From the NCBI GenBank assembly GCA_903930095.1, contig CAIYXE010000510.1, forward strand, positions 1 through 6,629: 6,629 nt of DNA, read 5' to 3'. Both the position numbers and the translations under genes were made by a program. Positions 1 through 6,497 of the stretch are shown in pieces. The notes beneath the pieces are model-generated. The model was not told the DNA's origin. It saw only the letters and a list, made by a program, of their open reading frames with translations, and did not search any database. The stretch is from an uncultured Hyphomicrobiales bacterium. Its GTDB lineage: Bacteria; Pseudomonadota; Alphaproteobacteria; Rhizobiales; Aestuariivirgaceae. How positions within the stretch are numbered: position 1 is the first letter of the stretch; every line of letters begins with the position of its first letter.

Positions 1-121
1 AACAGTTGTAGAGCCTCTTTGGCGGCCCGTAGCCTTTGGGGGCGCCTTTCCTCTGGAGGCCATCCCTGATCACATCGATGATGCCACTCACTACTCGCCT
101 GCCATCAACACGAGCGACGCC
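1..121 (-). pseudogene. IS5-family transposase remnant (N-terminal region, runs off the window)
   Basis: Reading the minus strand from 121 down to 2 gives 40 uninterrupted residues that fit the N-terminal DDE-transposase region of IS5-family (IS427/IS1031-like) elements: GVARVDGRRVVSGI, then DVIRDGLQ, then GAPKGYGPPKRLYN. In intact relatives this region reads roughly RVDDRRVISGI...IRNGLxWxDAPxxYGPxKTLYN. Several usually conserved residues are changed here, for example the Trp after GLQ is Arg and the Asp before AP is Gly. A TGA lies in frame immediately upstream (124-122), and no recognisable transposase start or terminal inverted repeat is seen between there and 188. It is therefore most likely a decayed, 5'-truncated copy. 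The catalytic DDE residues would lie beyond the window edge. Family assignment is from remembered consensus; the exact subgroup is uncertain. Confidence 0.72.
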
Positions 122-178
122 TCATTCTCTGGAGGTAACGATCAACCACCAGACTGATCCGATACCTTGCATGTGGAT

Positions 179-193
179 CCTGATCCTATCAGG
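179..193. repeat. short perfect inverted repeat at the end of the RND fragment
   Basis: CCTGAT (179-184) and ATCAGG (188-193) are exact reverse complements separated by three bases, and they cover the stop codon of the RND fragment (191-189). The palindrome could fold as a small hairpin at the end of the RND message, but no T-tract follows on the minus strand, so it is not a standard intrinsic terminator. It also lies between the transposase remnant and the efflux gene, so it could be scar sequence. Chance is possible at this length. Confidence 0.3.
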
Positions 194-911
194 TCACTAC
201 AGGTTCGCGATGGCCGTTGGCCTCGATTGGTAGGTGTTGTGCATGGGTCGTGTTATCCGAGCTGGTCTTTGGCTTTATCCTGAACCAGGCGGCGTACAGC
301 GCAGGGAGAAAAAACAGGATCAGCACCGTGCCGACGGCGGTTCCACCGATCAGCGTGTAGGCCATTGACCCCCAGAACACGGAGTGTGTCGGCGGAATGA
401 TGGCAAGCACTGCGGCGAGCCCGGTCAGGATCACTGGCCTTGTGCGCTGCCCCGTTGCTTCGATGACAGCGTCGTCGTCATCAAGTCCTGCTGCGCGATT
501 CTCCTTGATCTGCTCGGTCAGGATGAGGGGGTTGCGCATGAGTATGCCGGTCAGGCCAACCAAGCCAAGGATCGCGTTAAAACCGAATGGCTGGTTGAAC
601 AGCAGGAGTGTTGGAGCAGTGCCGACCAGGCCGAGCAGCGCCGTCAGCATGACCATGGCTGGCATCGAGAATGATCGAACCTGCAGCATGATGATGATCA
701 GCGTGGCGGCGATCATGGCGGGGAAGATCTTTGCTAGAGCAGGATTGGCCTTTTCCGCCTCTTCGATCGATCCGCCCATTTCGATGCGGTAGCCGGCTGG
801 AGGCGATGCGATCAACGGTTGCATGGCTGCAAGAACCTGCTTCGAAACCTCCGGGGGTTGCGTTGCTTCGTTGATGTCTGCGCGAACCGTGAAGACGGAT
901 GCCTTCGGGAT
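189..911 (-). pseudogene. RND multidrug efflux transporter, C-terminal fragment (5' end lost)
   Basis: This encodes about the last 240 residues of an inner-membrane RND pump of the AcrB/HAE1 class, which normally has about 1,030 residues, works with a periplasmic adaptor and outer-membrane channel, and uses the proton gradient. Homology begins near TVRADI, in the last periplasmic porter segment (GYRIEMGGSIEEAEKANP). Five hydrophobic segments matching TM8-TM12 follow: IFPAMIAATLIIIMLQV, the segment from MPAMVML, QPFGFNAILGLVGLTGIL with MRNPLIL, RPVILTGLAAVLAIIPP, and the last ending in FLPALYAAWF. The reading frame continues upstream to 989, but that part is antisense to a MATE gene and shows no RND character. 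The N-terminal half, including TM4 with its proton-relay Asp residues and the pore domain, is absent, so the pump cannot function. The remaining frame has no internal stop, which suggests a fairly recent break. A ~27-residue polar C-terminal tail ends at the TGA at 191-189. Confidence 0.87.
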
Positions 912-1284
912 GACTGAGTTCATCGGGCTCCTCGCCTTCTTCTTCCCCCCGACATGGATTGGTTTGTTCAGTGACGATGCGCAGGTCATCGAGATGGGAA
1001 CACTCTATCTGCGGCTGGTCGCGCCAGTGTACGGAGCTGTCGGACTCGGCTTGGCATTTTGTTTCGCCAGCCAGGGCGCCAAGCGCGTGCTGCTCCCGGT
1101 GCTGGCAGGAACGGTGCGGATGGTCATTGCGGGCTTCGTGGGTTGGTCGGTTGTCAACTGGTTTGGCGCGAGCCTTTCGACGCTATACCAGATCGTTGCG
1201 ATTGCTGCGGTTGTTTATGGAGTGCTCACGGCAGCCTCCGTTCTTGGAGGACGCTGGAGCGTGCGTTCTGTGAGTTCCGCATAG
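910..1284 (+). pseudogene. MATE family efflux transporter, C-terminal fragment (5' end lost)
   Basis: From about 910 the plus strand encodes ~124 residues matching the end of NorM/DinF-like MATE proteins, which have ~450 residues and 12 membrane helices and export drugs by Na+ or H+ antiport. Recognisable family features are WIGLFSDDAQVIEMGTLYLR, LVAPVYGAVGLGLAFCFASQGA and LLPVLAGTVRMVIAGFVGW. About four hydrophobic segments are present, corresponding to roughly TM9-TM12, and the gene ends at a TAG at 1282-1284. The frame is open upstream to an ATG at 823, but those first 29 codons are antisense to the RND fragment and not MATE-like. About 330 N-terminal residues are missing. An ATG exists exactly at the homology boundary (910-912), but a four-helix product would not be a working transporter. 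I treat it as a truncated pseudogene created at the same junction as the RND fragment. Confidence 0.86.
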
Positions 1285-1336
1285 ATCGACCCGACCGTGG
1301 GGCGACGTTAGCGCGCATCCTCATAACGCCCGAAGT

Positions 1337-1369
1337 GCACCCGAAAAGCCCGCCGTACCCTTTCGGTGC
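1337..1369 (+). terminator. possible terminator-like hairpin after the MATE fragment
   Basis: GCACC (1337-1341) pairs with GGTGC (1365-1369). Inside, with C1342 bulged, GAAA (1343-1346) pairs with TTTC (1361-1364), giving about nine base pairs around a loop of some 14 bases. It sits 53 nt after the MATE stop codon and ahead of the small lipoprotein gene, where a terminator or 5'-leader structure would make sense. The downstream sequence is not a clean T-tract, so the call is weak. Confidence 0.25.
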
Positions 1370-1409
1370 TCTGTGGACTTTCCTCAGCTGCGTGCCTATG
1401 CTTGGCAAC

Positions 1410-1559
1410 ATGAAAGCTGATCCGAAACTCGCTGCGCTTTGCGCCCTGCTGCTTTTGGCGCTGACGGGGTGTGCGTCCACCTCAACCGCGGTCAATGCTG
1501 GTGGAACAAGCAGAAGCGCTGGCGGCTCTGCCACAGTCACCACGGGTGTGAAGTTCTAG
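1410..1559 (+). CDS. small predicted lipoprotein, 49 aa, function unknown
   Basis: The product has a charged start (MKADPK), a hydrophobic stretch rich in Ala and Leu, and a lipobox LTGC at residues 18-21. It is therefore predicted to be exported by Sec, lipidated on Cys21 and cleaved by signal peptidase II. The mature part is only 29 residues, rich in Gly, Ser, Thr and Ala, and ends in VTTGVKF. I recognise no domain. I chose the ATG at 1410; an in-frame ATG at 1398 would add four residues, and neither has a strong ribosome binding site. It lies 125 nt downstream of the MATE fragment on the same strand and converges on the methyltransferase gene, leaving only 19 nt between the two stop codons. 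Outer-membrane or periplasmic anchoring is inferred: Ala at position +2 does not signal inner-membrane retention under the E. coli Lol rule. The textbook signal peptide favours a real gene despite its size. Confidence 0.62.
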   Translation: MKADPKLAALCALLLLALTGCASTSTAVNAGGTSRSAGGSATVTTGVKF

Positions 1560-1578
1560 GGGACGGCGCGGCTGCCGA

Positions 1579-2085
1579 CTAGCGGCTGTGACCTTCGGCT
1601 ACGGACGTCAAGGCGGCGGCTTCAGCCCGGATGCGGATGAAGATTATGGCAGCGTTTGCGAGTGAAAAGGCGATCGCATACCAGGTGAGGCCGAAGCAGA
1701 GCGGCAAAACGGCGATCTCGCCAGCGACGACCAGATAGTTGGGATGCTTCACGAACCGATATGGCCCCGTCCTGATCAGCGATTCACCCGGCACGACGAT
1801 AATGCGTGTCGTCCAGCGCCGTCCGAGCGTCAACAGCACCCACATCCTCGCCGCCTGAAGTCCGACGAAGACGAGTAACCAACCGATCGACACTGGTCCG
1901 GCCCAGCCGAGCAGCCACAATCCGGCCAGCCATGCAGCATGCAGAAGAACGATCAGCGGGTAATGACCAGGTGCGTGCTCGATGGCACCCTGGGCCAACA
2001 ACCTGCGGGTATTGCTTCGCGCCCACCACAATTCTGCGAGGCGTTCTGCCGTGACGAAACCGAGAAGTAGGATCGCCAGCATCAT
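1579..2085 (-). CDS. integral-membrane methyltransferase, isoprenylcysteine/ICMT-like (BpsB/YpbQ type)
   Basis: This 168-residue protein has the ICMT/PEMT-like fold signature: hydrophobic helices near residues 1-17, 43-62, 65-86 and 118-150, and the cofactor-binding region GRRWTTRIIVVPG (88-100) followed by RTGPYRFVKHPNY (105-117). Glu123 and the C-terminal RIRAEAAAL (151-159) match the usual conserved Glu and Arg-rich end. The family transfers methyl groups from S-adenosylmethionine to hydrophobic substrates at the membrane. The start codon overlaps the end of the polyketide synthase gene (ATGA, 2085-2082), and there is no Shine-Dalgarno sequence before it, so translation is probably coupled. 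By analogy with Bacillus subtilis BpsA-BpsB, it may O-methylate the alkylpyrone or alkylresorcinol made by its neighbour; that substrate is inferred. A second ATG directly follows the first. The length is typical of the short bacterial family members. Confidence 0.85.
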   Translation of the reverse strand: MMLAILLLGFVTAERLAELWWARSNTRRLLAQGAIEHAPGHYPLIVLLHAAWLAGLWLLGWAGPVSIGWLLVFVGLQAARMWVLLTLGRRWTTRIIVVPGESLIRTGPYRFVKHPNYLVVAGEIAVLPLCFGLTWYAIAFSLANAAIIFIRIRAEAAALTSVAEGHSR

Positions 2086-3161
2086 GCGGGGGCCAGCAGT
2101 GTCGCTATGCTGGCGCTGAAGCCCGGCCCCATGGCGGTGAGAAGCGTGCGGCGCGGCAGACCCGTCTGCAAGGCACGCTCCAGCACGAAGAAGACCGTGG
2201 GAGCCGACATGTTGCCGAACTCCGCCAGCACCGCGCGTTCATCGGCAAGAAGGCCCGGGGGTATCGCGAGCGCCCGCTCGAGCGCGCTCACCACCTTGGC
2301 ACCGCCCGGATGGCATACAAAGCGCCCAACCTGCTCCAGCGAGAGGCCCGACCGCGCAAGCATGCCATGAACCGCCGGACCGAAATGCTCTCCGGCAAAG
2401 ACAGGAATGGAGCGGTCGAAGATGACGCCAAGTCCTTCATCGTCAACCGACCACCCCATGATGTCGAGGGTCCCTGGCCAAGTGTGCTGATCGGCGGATT
2501 CAACCTCAAGCCCCTGCCCTGCACCCGCTCTCAGAACGCAGGCTGCCGCACCGTCTCCGAACAGGGCCGACGCCACGATGTTCGCCTTGGTGAGCTTGTC
2601 GGCCCTGAAGGACAGCGTGCAGGTTTCAACCGCGACCAGCAGTACGACCGATCCCGGCCGCGACTGCGCAAGCCGTGCAGCGATCGACAATCCGGAAACA
2701 CCGCCAGCACAGCCAAGGCCAAAGACGGGAACCCGCTCGATGCCCGGCCCGAAGCCGAGCTCGGCTGCAACCAGGGCCTCGAGACCTGGTGTCGCAATCC
2801 CGGTGGAGGATACTGTGACCACAGTATCGACAGAGGCGGCGGACAGGCCTGCCCCGTCAAGCGCACGCCGCGCCGCCGCGACGAATAGAGCCGAGGCACC
2901 CTCAAGGTAAGCCGCCGTCCGTTCCGGCCAACCGAGTGGCTGCAGAAACCACTCGATGGGCTTCACCGACCGGCGCCGCTCGATGCCAGCCGTCATGAAA
3001 ACGCCGGCGATCCTGTCGAAATCCGGAAAGCGCCCCGCGAATGTCTCATTCAGGAAGACCGCCGCATCGCGCTGTTCGATGACGAAGGGCGGCACGGCGG
3101 TGGCCACCGAGAGGATTTGTGCTTTCTGCAACGTCAATTCACAACCTTTGGTGTCTCTCAT
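2082..3161 (-). CDS. type III polyketide synthase (chalcone synthase-like)
   Basis: This 359-residue protein belongs to the thiolase-fold chalcone/stilbene synthase superfamily. The catalytic triad is complete: Cys151 in FGLGCAGGVSG, His284 in FVCHPGGAKVV and Asn317 in EFGNMSAPTV. The family GPG loop is present as AMGPGF (343-348), and STGIATPGLEA (119-129) is also typical. The enzyme would extend an acyl-CoA starter with malonyl-CoA by repeated decarboxylative condensation and then cyclise it. The general look (ETCTLSFR, ALFGDGAAA, DIMGWSVDDEGLGVIFDR) fits bacterial alkylpyrone/alkylresorcinol synthases of the BpsA/ArsB type better than plant chalcone synthases, so a long-chain starter is likely but not shown. 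The ATG at 3161 has no clear ribosome binding site. A TTG at 3137 (codon 9), preceded by AAAGG, is a plausible alternative and would leave a typical N-terminus. The 138-nt gap to fcl could hold its own promoter, but I see no convincing boxes. It overlaps the methyltransferase gene by 4 nt. Confidence 0.92.
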   Translation of the reverse strand: MRDTKGCELTLQKAQILSVATAVPPFVIEQRDAAVFLNETFAGRFPDFDRIAGVFMTAGIERRRSVKPIEWFLQPLGWPERTAAYLEGASALFVAAARRALDGAGLSAASVDTVVTVSSTGIATPGLEALVAAELGFGPGIERVPVFGLGCAGGVSGLSIAARLAQSRPGSVVLLVAVETCTLSFRADKLTKANIVASALFGDGAAACVLRAGAGQGLEVESADQHTWPGTLDIMGWSVDDEGLGVIFDRSIPVFAGEHFGPAVHGMLARSGLSLEQVGRFVCHPGGAKVVSALERALAIPPGLLADERAVLAEFGNMSAPTVFFVLERALQTGLPRRTLLTAMGPGFSASIATLLAPA

Positions 3162-3299
3162 GTATCTGGTTTAGGCTTTAGTACGTGCAGAAATCGGATC
3201 AGACCATTGGCGCGAAAAGTTATCCCGCTTCACTGAGCCAGAAGGGCTGCCGCTGAAAACAGACGAACACTCTGCGGGCTCATCCAATCTCAGGATCGC

Positions 3300-4256
3300 C
3301 TAACTTCTGAGATGAGGTTCGTTGCGGCAGAACCATTCATATGTGCCTGCAATGCCGGTCTGAAGGTCGGTCCCTGCCTGCCAACCCATGGATGTCAGCC
3401 GCGATACATCGAGCAGCTTGCGCGGAGTGCCGTCCGGCTTTGTCGTATCAAACAGGATTCTCCCTCTGAAGCCGGTCACCTCCGCCAGAAAACCGGCAAG
3501 TTCTGCGATGCTGATGTCAGATCCAACGCCGACGTTGAGGTGATTGATCCCAGGCCCTGTATGAGTCTCATAATGCGCACGATCGGCGTCCAGAACGAAG
3601 AGGCTCGCCTCCGCCATGTCGTCGACGTGCAGGAATTCCCGCCGCGGCGTGCCGGAGCCCCAGACGGTCACTTCGGGGCTGTCACTGCGGGTAGCGTCGT
3701 GGAAGCGCCGAAGCAGCGCGGGCAGGACATGAGACTCATTCGGATGAAAATTGTCTCCCGGCCCGTAGAGGTTGGTCGGCATAACGCAACGGTAGTCGGT
3801 TCCATGCTGCCGGTTGTAGGCCTCACAAAGCTTGAGTCCGGCGATCTTTGCGATGGCGTAGGGCTCGTTCGTCGGCTCCAGCGGCCCGGCAAGCAGCGCC
3901 TCTTCGGTAATGGGTTGCGGCGCCAGGCGGGGGTAAATGCAGGACGACCCGAGAAACAGGAGACGCTGCACGCCCGACCGCCAAGCCTCGTGAATGACGT
4001 TCGTTTCGATGATCAGGTTGTCGTAGATGAAGTTGGCAGGGTGATCAGCGTTGGCCAGGATGCCACCGACTTTCGCTGCAGCGAGGATCACCACATCCGG
4101 CCTCTCGTCCTGCATGAAGGCGCGGGTCGCGGCCTGATCGCAGAGATCGAGTTCGCCTCGATCTCGCGTGATCACATCCGCGCCGCGATCCCTCAGGCGT
4201 CTCATCATGGCCGCTCCAACCATGCCTTTGTGGCCGGCCAGATAGTAGCGGGTCAT
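3300..4256 (-). CDS. fcl: GDP-L-fucose synthase (GDP-4-keto-6-deoxy-mannose 3,5-epimerase/4-reductase)
   Basis: This 318-residue extended SDR enzyme performs the last step of GDP-L-fucose synthesis: 3,5-epimerisation and NADPH-dependent 4-reduction of GDP-4-keto-6-deoxymannose. The NADP-binding GHKGMVG lies at residues 8-14. The reductase triad is Ser104 (LGSSCIYP), Tyr133 and Lys137 (NEPYAIAK). The epimerisation residues expected from the E. coli enzyme are present as Cys106 and His176 (NESHVLPALL), and TNLYGPGDNFHP is nearly identical to the enterobacterial version. I use the ATG at 4256 because it aligns with the family N-terminus and has GGGGGA at 4272-4267. The frame stays open upstream to 4358, but that stretch lies within gmd and has no homology. 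The start is 5 nt after the gmd stop, so the two are co-transcribed. Rhizobial homologues of this gene are called nolK when used for Nod-factor fucosylation; nothing else here points to nodulation. Confidence 0.96.
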   Translation of the reverse strand: MTRYYLAGHKGMVGAAMMRRLRDRGADVITRDRGELDLCDQAATRAFMQDERPDVVILAAAKVGGILANADHPANFIYDNLIIETNVIHEAWRSGVQRLLFLGSSCIYPRLAPQPITEEALLAGPLEPTNEPYAIAKIAGLKLCEAYNRQHGTDYRCVMPTNLYGPGDNFHPNESHVLPALLRRFHDATRSDSPEVTVWGSGTPRREFLHVDDMAEASLFVLDADRAHYETHTGPGINHLNVGVGSDISIAELAGFLAEVTGFRGRILFDTTKPDGTPRKLLDVSRLTSMGWQAGTDLQTGIAGTYEWFCRNEPHLRS

Positions 4257-4261
4257 GGCGG

Positions 4262-5386
4262 TCACGTCCCCCGCGGCATAGGCATTCCCAGACCATGGCT
4301 CTGGAGCAACCTGTGGCGCCGGGCGGCGGAGAGGTCCTCCCGCACCATCTCCGCGCACATCATCTCCACCGTGGTTTCCGGCCTCCTGCCAAGCCTTTCC
4401 CTCGCCATCGATGCATCGCCCACCAGCGCCTCAACTTCGGAGGGACGGAAGTAGCGCGGATCAATGCGAACAATGACCTGACCGGGCTTTACACAAGGCG
4501 CATCCTCACCTGACACATCCACGACGAACCCCACCTCATCGACACCGGAGTTCTTGAAGCCCAACACGATGCCAAGCTCCGCCGCGGCCCAGGTGAGGAA
4601 CTCGCGGACTGAATGCTGGCGCCCGGTCGCGATCACAAAGTCCTCGGGCGCCTCCTGCTGCAGCATAAGCCATTGCATGGCAACATAGTCGCGCGCATGA
4701 CCCCAGTCTCTCAGCGCATCGATGTTGCCGAGATAAATGCATTGATCGAGTCCCAGAGCGATGTTCGCCAGCCCGCGCGTGATCTTCCTGGTCACGAATG
4801 TCTCGCCCCTGCGCGGGCTCTCATGATTGAAGAGAATGCCGTTGCATGCGTAGAAACCATAAGCCTCGCGATAATTGACCGTGATCCAGTAGGAAAAGAG
4901 CTTGGACACGGCATAGGGGCTGCGCGGATAAAATGGTGTCGTCTCGCGCTGCGGTGCCGTCCGCACCAGTCCGTAGAGTTCAGATGTCGAGGCCTGGTAG
5001 AACCGGGTCTTCCTTTCCATGCCGAGGAACCGGATGGCTTCGAGGAGACGAAGCGTTCCGAGACCATTGACGTCGGCCGTGTACTCGGGGGCATCAAAGC
5101 TTACAGCCACATGTGACTGAGCGCCAAGGTTATAGATTTCATCCGGCTGAACCTCTGCCATGATGCGGGTGAGGCCCAGACTATCGGTGAGGTCACCATA
5201 GTGCAGGCGAAGGCGAACCTCTTCGCGGTGCGGATCCTCGTAAATGTGATCGATGCGTGCGGTATTGAACGATGAAGCACGGCGCTTGATGCCATGCACC
5301 TCGTAGCCCTTCTCAAGCAGGAACTCTGCAAGGTAGGATCCATCCTGTCCGGTGATACCGGTTATCAGCGCCTTCTTGCCAAGCAT
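4262..5386 (-). CDS. gmd: GDP-mannose 4,6-dehydratase
   Basis: This 374-residue cytoplasmic SDR dehydratase converts GDP-D-mannose to GDP-4-keto-6-deoxy-D-mannose, the first committed step to GDP-L-fucose and also to GDP-rhamnose or perosamine. The nucleotide-binding motif GITGQDG is at residues 10-16, followed by [20 protein letters not shown], which is almost invariant in the family. The active site shows Thr134 and Glu136 in QASTSELYG, and Tyr158 with Lys162 in [25 protein letters not shown] (187-204) and [11 protein letters not shown] near the C-terminus are also diagnostic. Length is normal for bacterial Gmd. The ATG at 5386 gives the expected N-terminus and is preceded by a GGAGCAGG-like ribosome binding site. 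It is the first gene of the pair with fcl (5-nt gap). Since fcl follows directly, the end product is GDP-L-fucose. No fucosyltransferase or polysaccharide export gene is visible in the window. Confidence 0.97.
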   Translation of the reverse strand: MLGKKALITGITGQDGSYLAEFLLEKGYEVHGIKRRASSFNTARIDHIYEDPHREEVRLRLHYGDLTDSLGLTRIMAEVQPDEIYNLGAQSHVAVSFDAPEYTADVNGLGTLRLLEAIRFLGMERKTRFYQASTSELYGLVRTAPQRETTPFYPRSPYAVSKLFSYWITVNYREAYGFYACNGILFNHESPRRGETFVTRKITRGLANIALGLDQCIYLGNIDALRDWGHARDYVAMQWLMLQQEAPEDFVIATGRQHSVREFLTWAAAELGIVLGFKNSGVDEVGFVVDVSGEDAPCVKPGQVIVRIDPRYFRPSEVEALVGDASMARERLGRRPETTVEMMCAEMVREDLSAARRHRLLQSHGLGMPMPRGT

Positions 5387-5406
5387 TGCGGAAGACCTGC
5401 TCCCTG

Positions 5407-5438
5407 GGCGTCAGTAAGTCAAGACGCCACAACTTACT
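5407..5438 (-). promoter_or_regulatory. two interlocking inverted repeats upstream of gmd (possible operator or leader structure)
   Basis: Two perfect inverted repeats interlock here. GGCGTC (5407-5412) pairs with GACGCC (5423-5428), and AGTAAGT (5413-5419) pairs with ACTTACT (5432-5438). The arms are interleaved, so in RNA the two hairpins would exclude each other; with no linker between two of the arms, an ordinary pseudoknot is sterically unlikely. The block begins 20 nt upstream of the gmd start codon, so it lies in the leader or overlaps the promoter. A weak promoter pair can be read on the minus strand: TTGAGT, 17 nt, then CTTACT. This would place the outer repeat over the promoter, like an operator. 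The repeats are seen directly; any regulatory role is inference. Confidence 0.35.
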
Positions 5439-5519
5439 CAAACACAAGGTGCCGGACCACTGCTGTCAGCTGAGCAGAACCGCCATGGCTCTGCCGCTAC
5501 ATGATGGCTCCCGTCTGGC

Positions 5520-6497
5520 TCACTCCCTGCCCGCCCGCGCGAAATGAAGGAGCGATCGCCGCAGATTCTCAGGGTTGTAACCGCGGCCGATTACGACAAT
5601 GACATCATCCTCGCGGCCAGACCCATCCGCCTGCTCGGGAAGTATTTCGGGCGACTGCACCACCTTGCGCACGGTCTGCAGCAGCAGCAGGCCCGCTGGT
5701 GTGCGCACCACGCCCTTCACCCGCACCACATCGTCGCCACGCGCATGTAGAAGTGCGGACAGCCACACCGTGAAGGCCGTCCAGTCAACCTCACCACCCA
5801 GGTGAAGCCGCGTGGGAAAGATCGGTGCAACGACACGCCCCGCGAGATCGGGGAGCTCTTCCGGCGCCACGTCTGAGGATTCCGGCAAGGAAACTTCCGT
5901 TCCGCTGGCCGCAGATGAAAGCACGGCGCCGGGGTTGAGGCGGTGGAGCGTGGCAAGCAGACGCCTGAGAGGCCCGGTTTCCGCCACATCCACCTTCGTC
6001 ACGACGAGCTTGCCGGCGATCTCGATCTGCCGGCGGCCGAGTGGCTCGCTCCTGAGCTGGTCCGGCGCATGGAGCGCGTCAACCGCCACGATAATCTCGT
6101 CCACCAAGATGTGATGAACAAGAACCGGATCACAGCGGATCGCCTCCACGATGGGGGCGGGGTCGGCAAGCCCGCTGGTTTCGAGAACGATCTGCTGCAG
6201 CCTCTCGCCCGTCGACACAGTCCGGCTGCGCGCGTCGCAGAGGCCGCGCAGCAGTGCCACGAGTTCGGCTTTTGCCGTACAGCACACGCAGCCGCCAGCA
6301 AGCACGGCGAGCTTCGCGGATTGCCCGAGCAACGCATCGTCCACCGGCGTCTCCGCCGCCTCGTTGACGATGACGAAGGCATCCTTGAAGCGACCAGCAT
6401 GGAGCTGGTGGCGCAGCCATGTGGTCTTGCCGGAGCCCAGATAGCCGCCGATGATGGTGAGCCTCACGCGCGCTTCCGAATGGCCAGCCATGCTCAC
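5520..6497 (-). CDS. CobW/COG0523 family GTPase (G3E metallochaperone-like)
   Basis: This 325-residue protein has the G3E GTPase layout. The P-loop GGYLGSGKTT is at residues 17-26. The metal-binding GGCVCC signature (CxCC, Cys70, Cys72, Cys73) follows at 68-73, then ETSGLADP (106-113) and the base-recognition motif TKVD (167-170) in place of NKxD. A smaller C-terminal domain spans roughly 225-325. Such proteins deliver or insert metal (cobalt in CobW, zinc in ZNG1-like members, nickel or iron in others) in a GTP-dependent way. I see no His-rich tract and no cobalamin or zinc-uptake genes nearby, so the metal cannot be assigned. The usual VNEFG motif after switch I reads VNEAAETPVDDALL here. 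The start is GTG at 6497 or ATG at 6491; both have GGTGG just upstream. The GTG overlaps the upstream stop as GTGA, implying translational coupling. It is separated from gmd by 133 nt and need not share its operon. Confidence 0.88.
   Translation of the reverse strand: MSMAGHSEARVRLTIIGGYLGSGKTTWLRHQLHAGRFKDAFVIVNEAAETPVDDALLGQSAKLAVLAGGCVCCTAKAELVALLRGLCDARSRTVSTGERLQQIVLETSGLADPAPIVEAIRCDPVLVHHILVDEIIVAVDALHAPDQLRSEPLGRRQIEIAGKLVVTKVDVAETGPLRRLLATLHRLNPGAVLSSAASGTEVSLPESSDVAPEELPDLAGRVVAPIFPTRLHLGGEVDWTAFTVWLSALLHARGDDVVRVKGVVRTPAGLLLLQTVRKVVQSPEILPEQADGSGREDDVIVVIGRGYNPENLRRSLLHFARAGRE

Noticed and set aside
36..233. Plus-strand 65-codon frame at the left edge
   Set aside because: The opposite strand carries the transposase remnant and the end of the RND fragment, and the translation has no recognisable features.
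823..909. Extending the MATE fragment upstream to the ATG at 823
   Set aside because: These 29 codons are the antisense of the RND porter region and do not resemble MATE proteins, so the longer frame is an accident of the junction.
1560..1590. GCCG/CGGC mini-hairpin between the convergent lipoprotein and methyltransferase genes
   Set aside because: A four-base stem in GC-rich DNA without a T-tract on either strand is not enough to call a bidirectional terminator.
2310..2888. Plus-strand frame antisense to the polyketide synthase
   Set aside because: Low-complexity, charged translation without motifs, lying entirely within a gene with an intact active site on the other strand.
4257..4358. 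Extending fcl upstream to the ATG at 4358
   Set aside because: The extension lies within the conserved 3' end of gmd and precedes the family N-terminus; the ATG at 4256 has a ribosome binding site.
3312..4454. Plus-strand open frame of 380 codons antisense to fcl and part of gmd
   Set aside because: It is longer than fcl itself, but it has no recognisable domain and is Arg/Gly/Val-rich in the way expected of a GC-rich antisense shadow. The minus strand carries full catalytic motifs.
3300..5386. gmd-fcl as Nod-factor fucosylation genes (noeL/nolK)
   Set aside because: No nod box, acyltransferase, fucosyltransferase or other nodulation gene is visible, so general GDP-fucose supply is the safer call.
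5460..5494. Imperfect palindromes CTGCT/AGCAG and GCAGA/TCTGC between the GTPase and gmd, considered as a terminator
   Set aside because: The stems are only five base pairs, the two overlap, and no T-tract follows on the minus strand.
5485..5510. Direct repeat ATGGCTC (5485-5491 and 5504-5510)
   Set aside because: Only seven bases, present twice, with no third copy or partner site; chance is likely.
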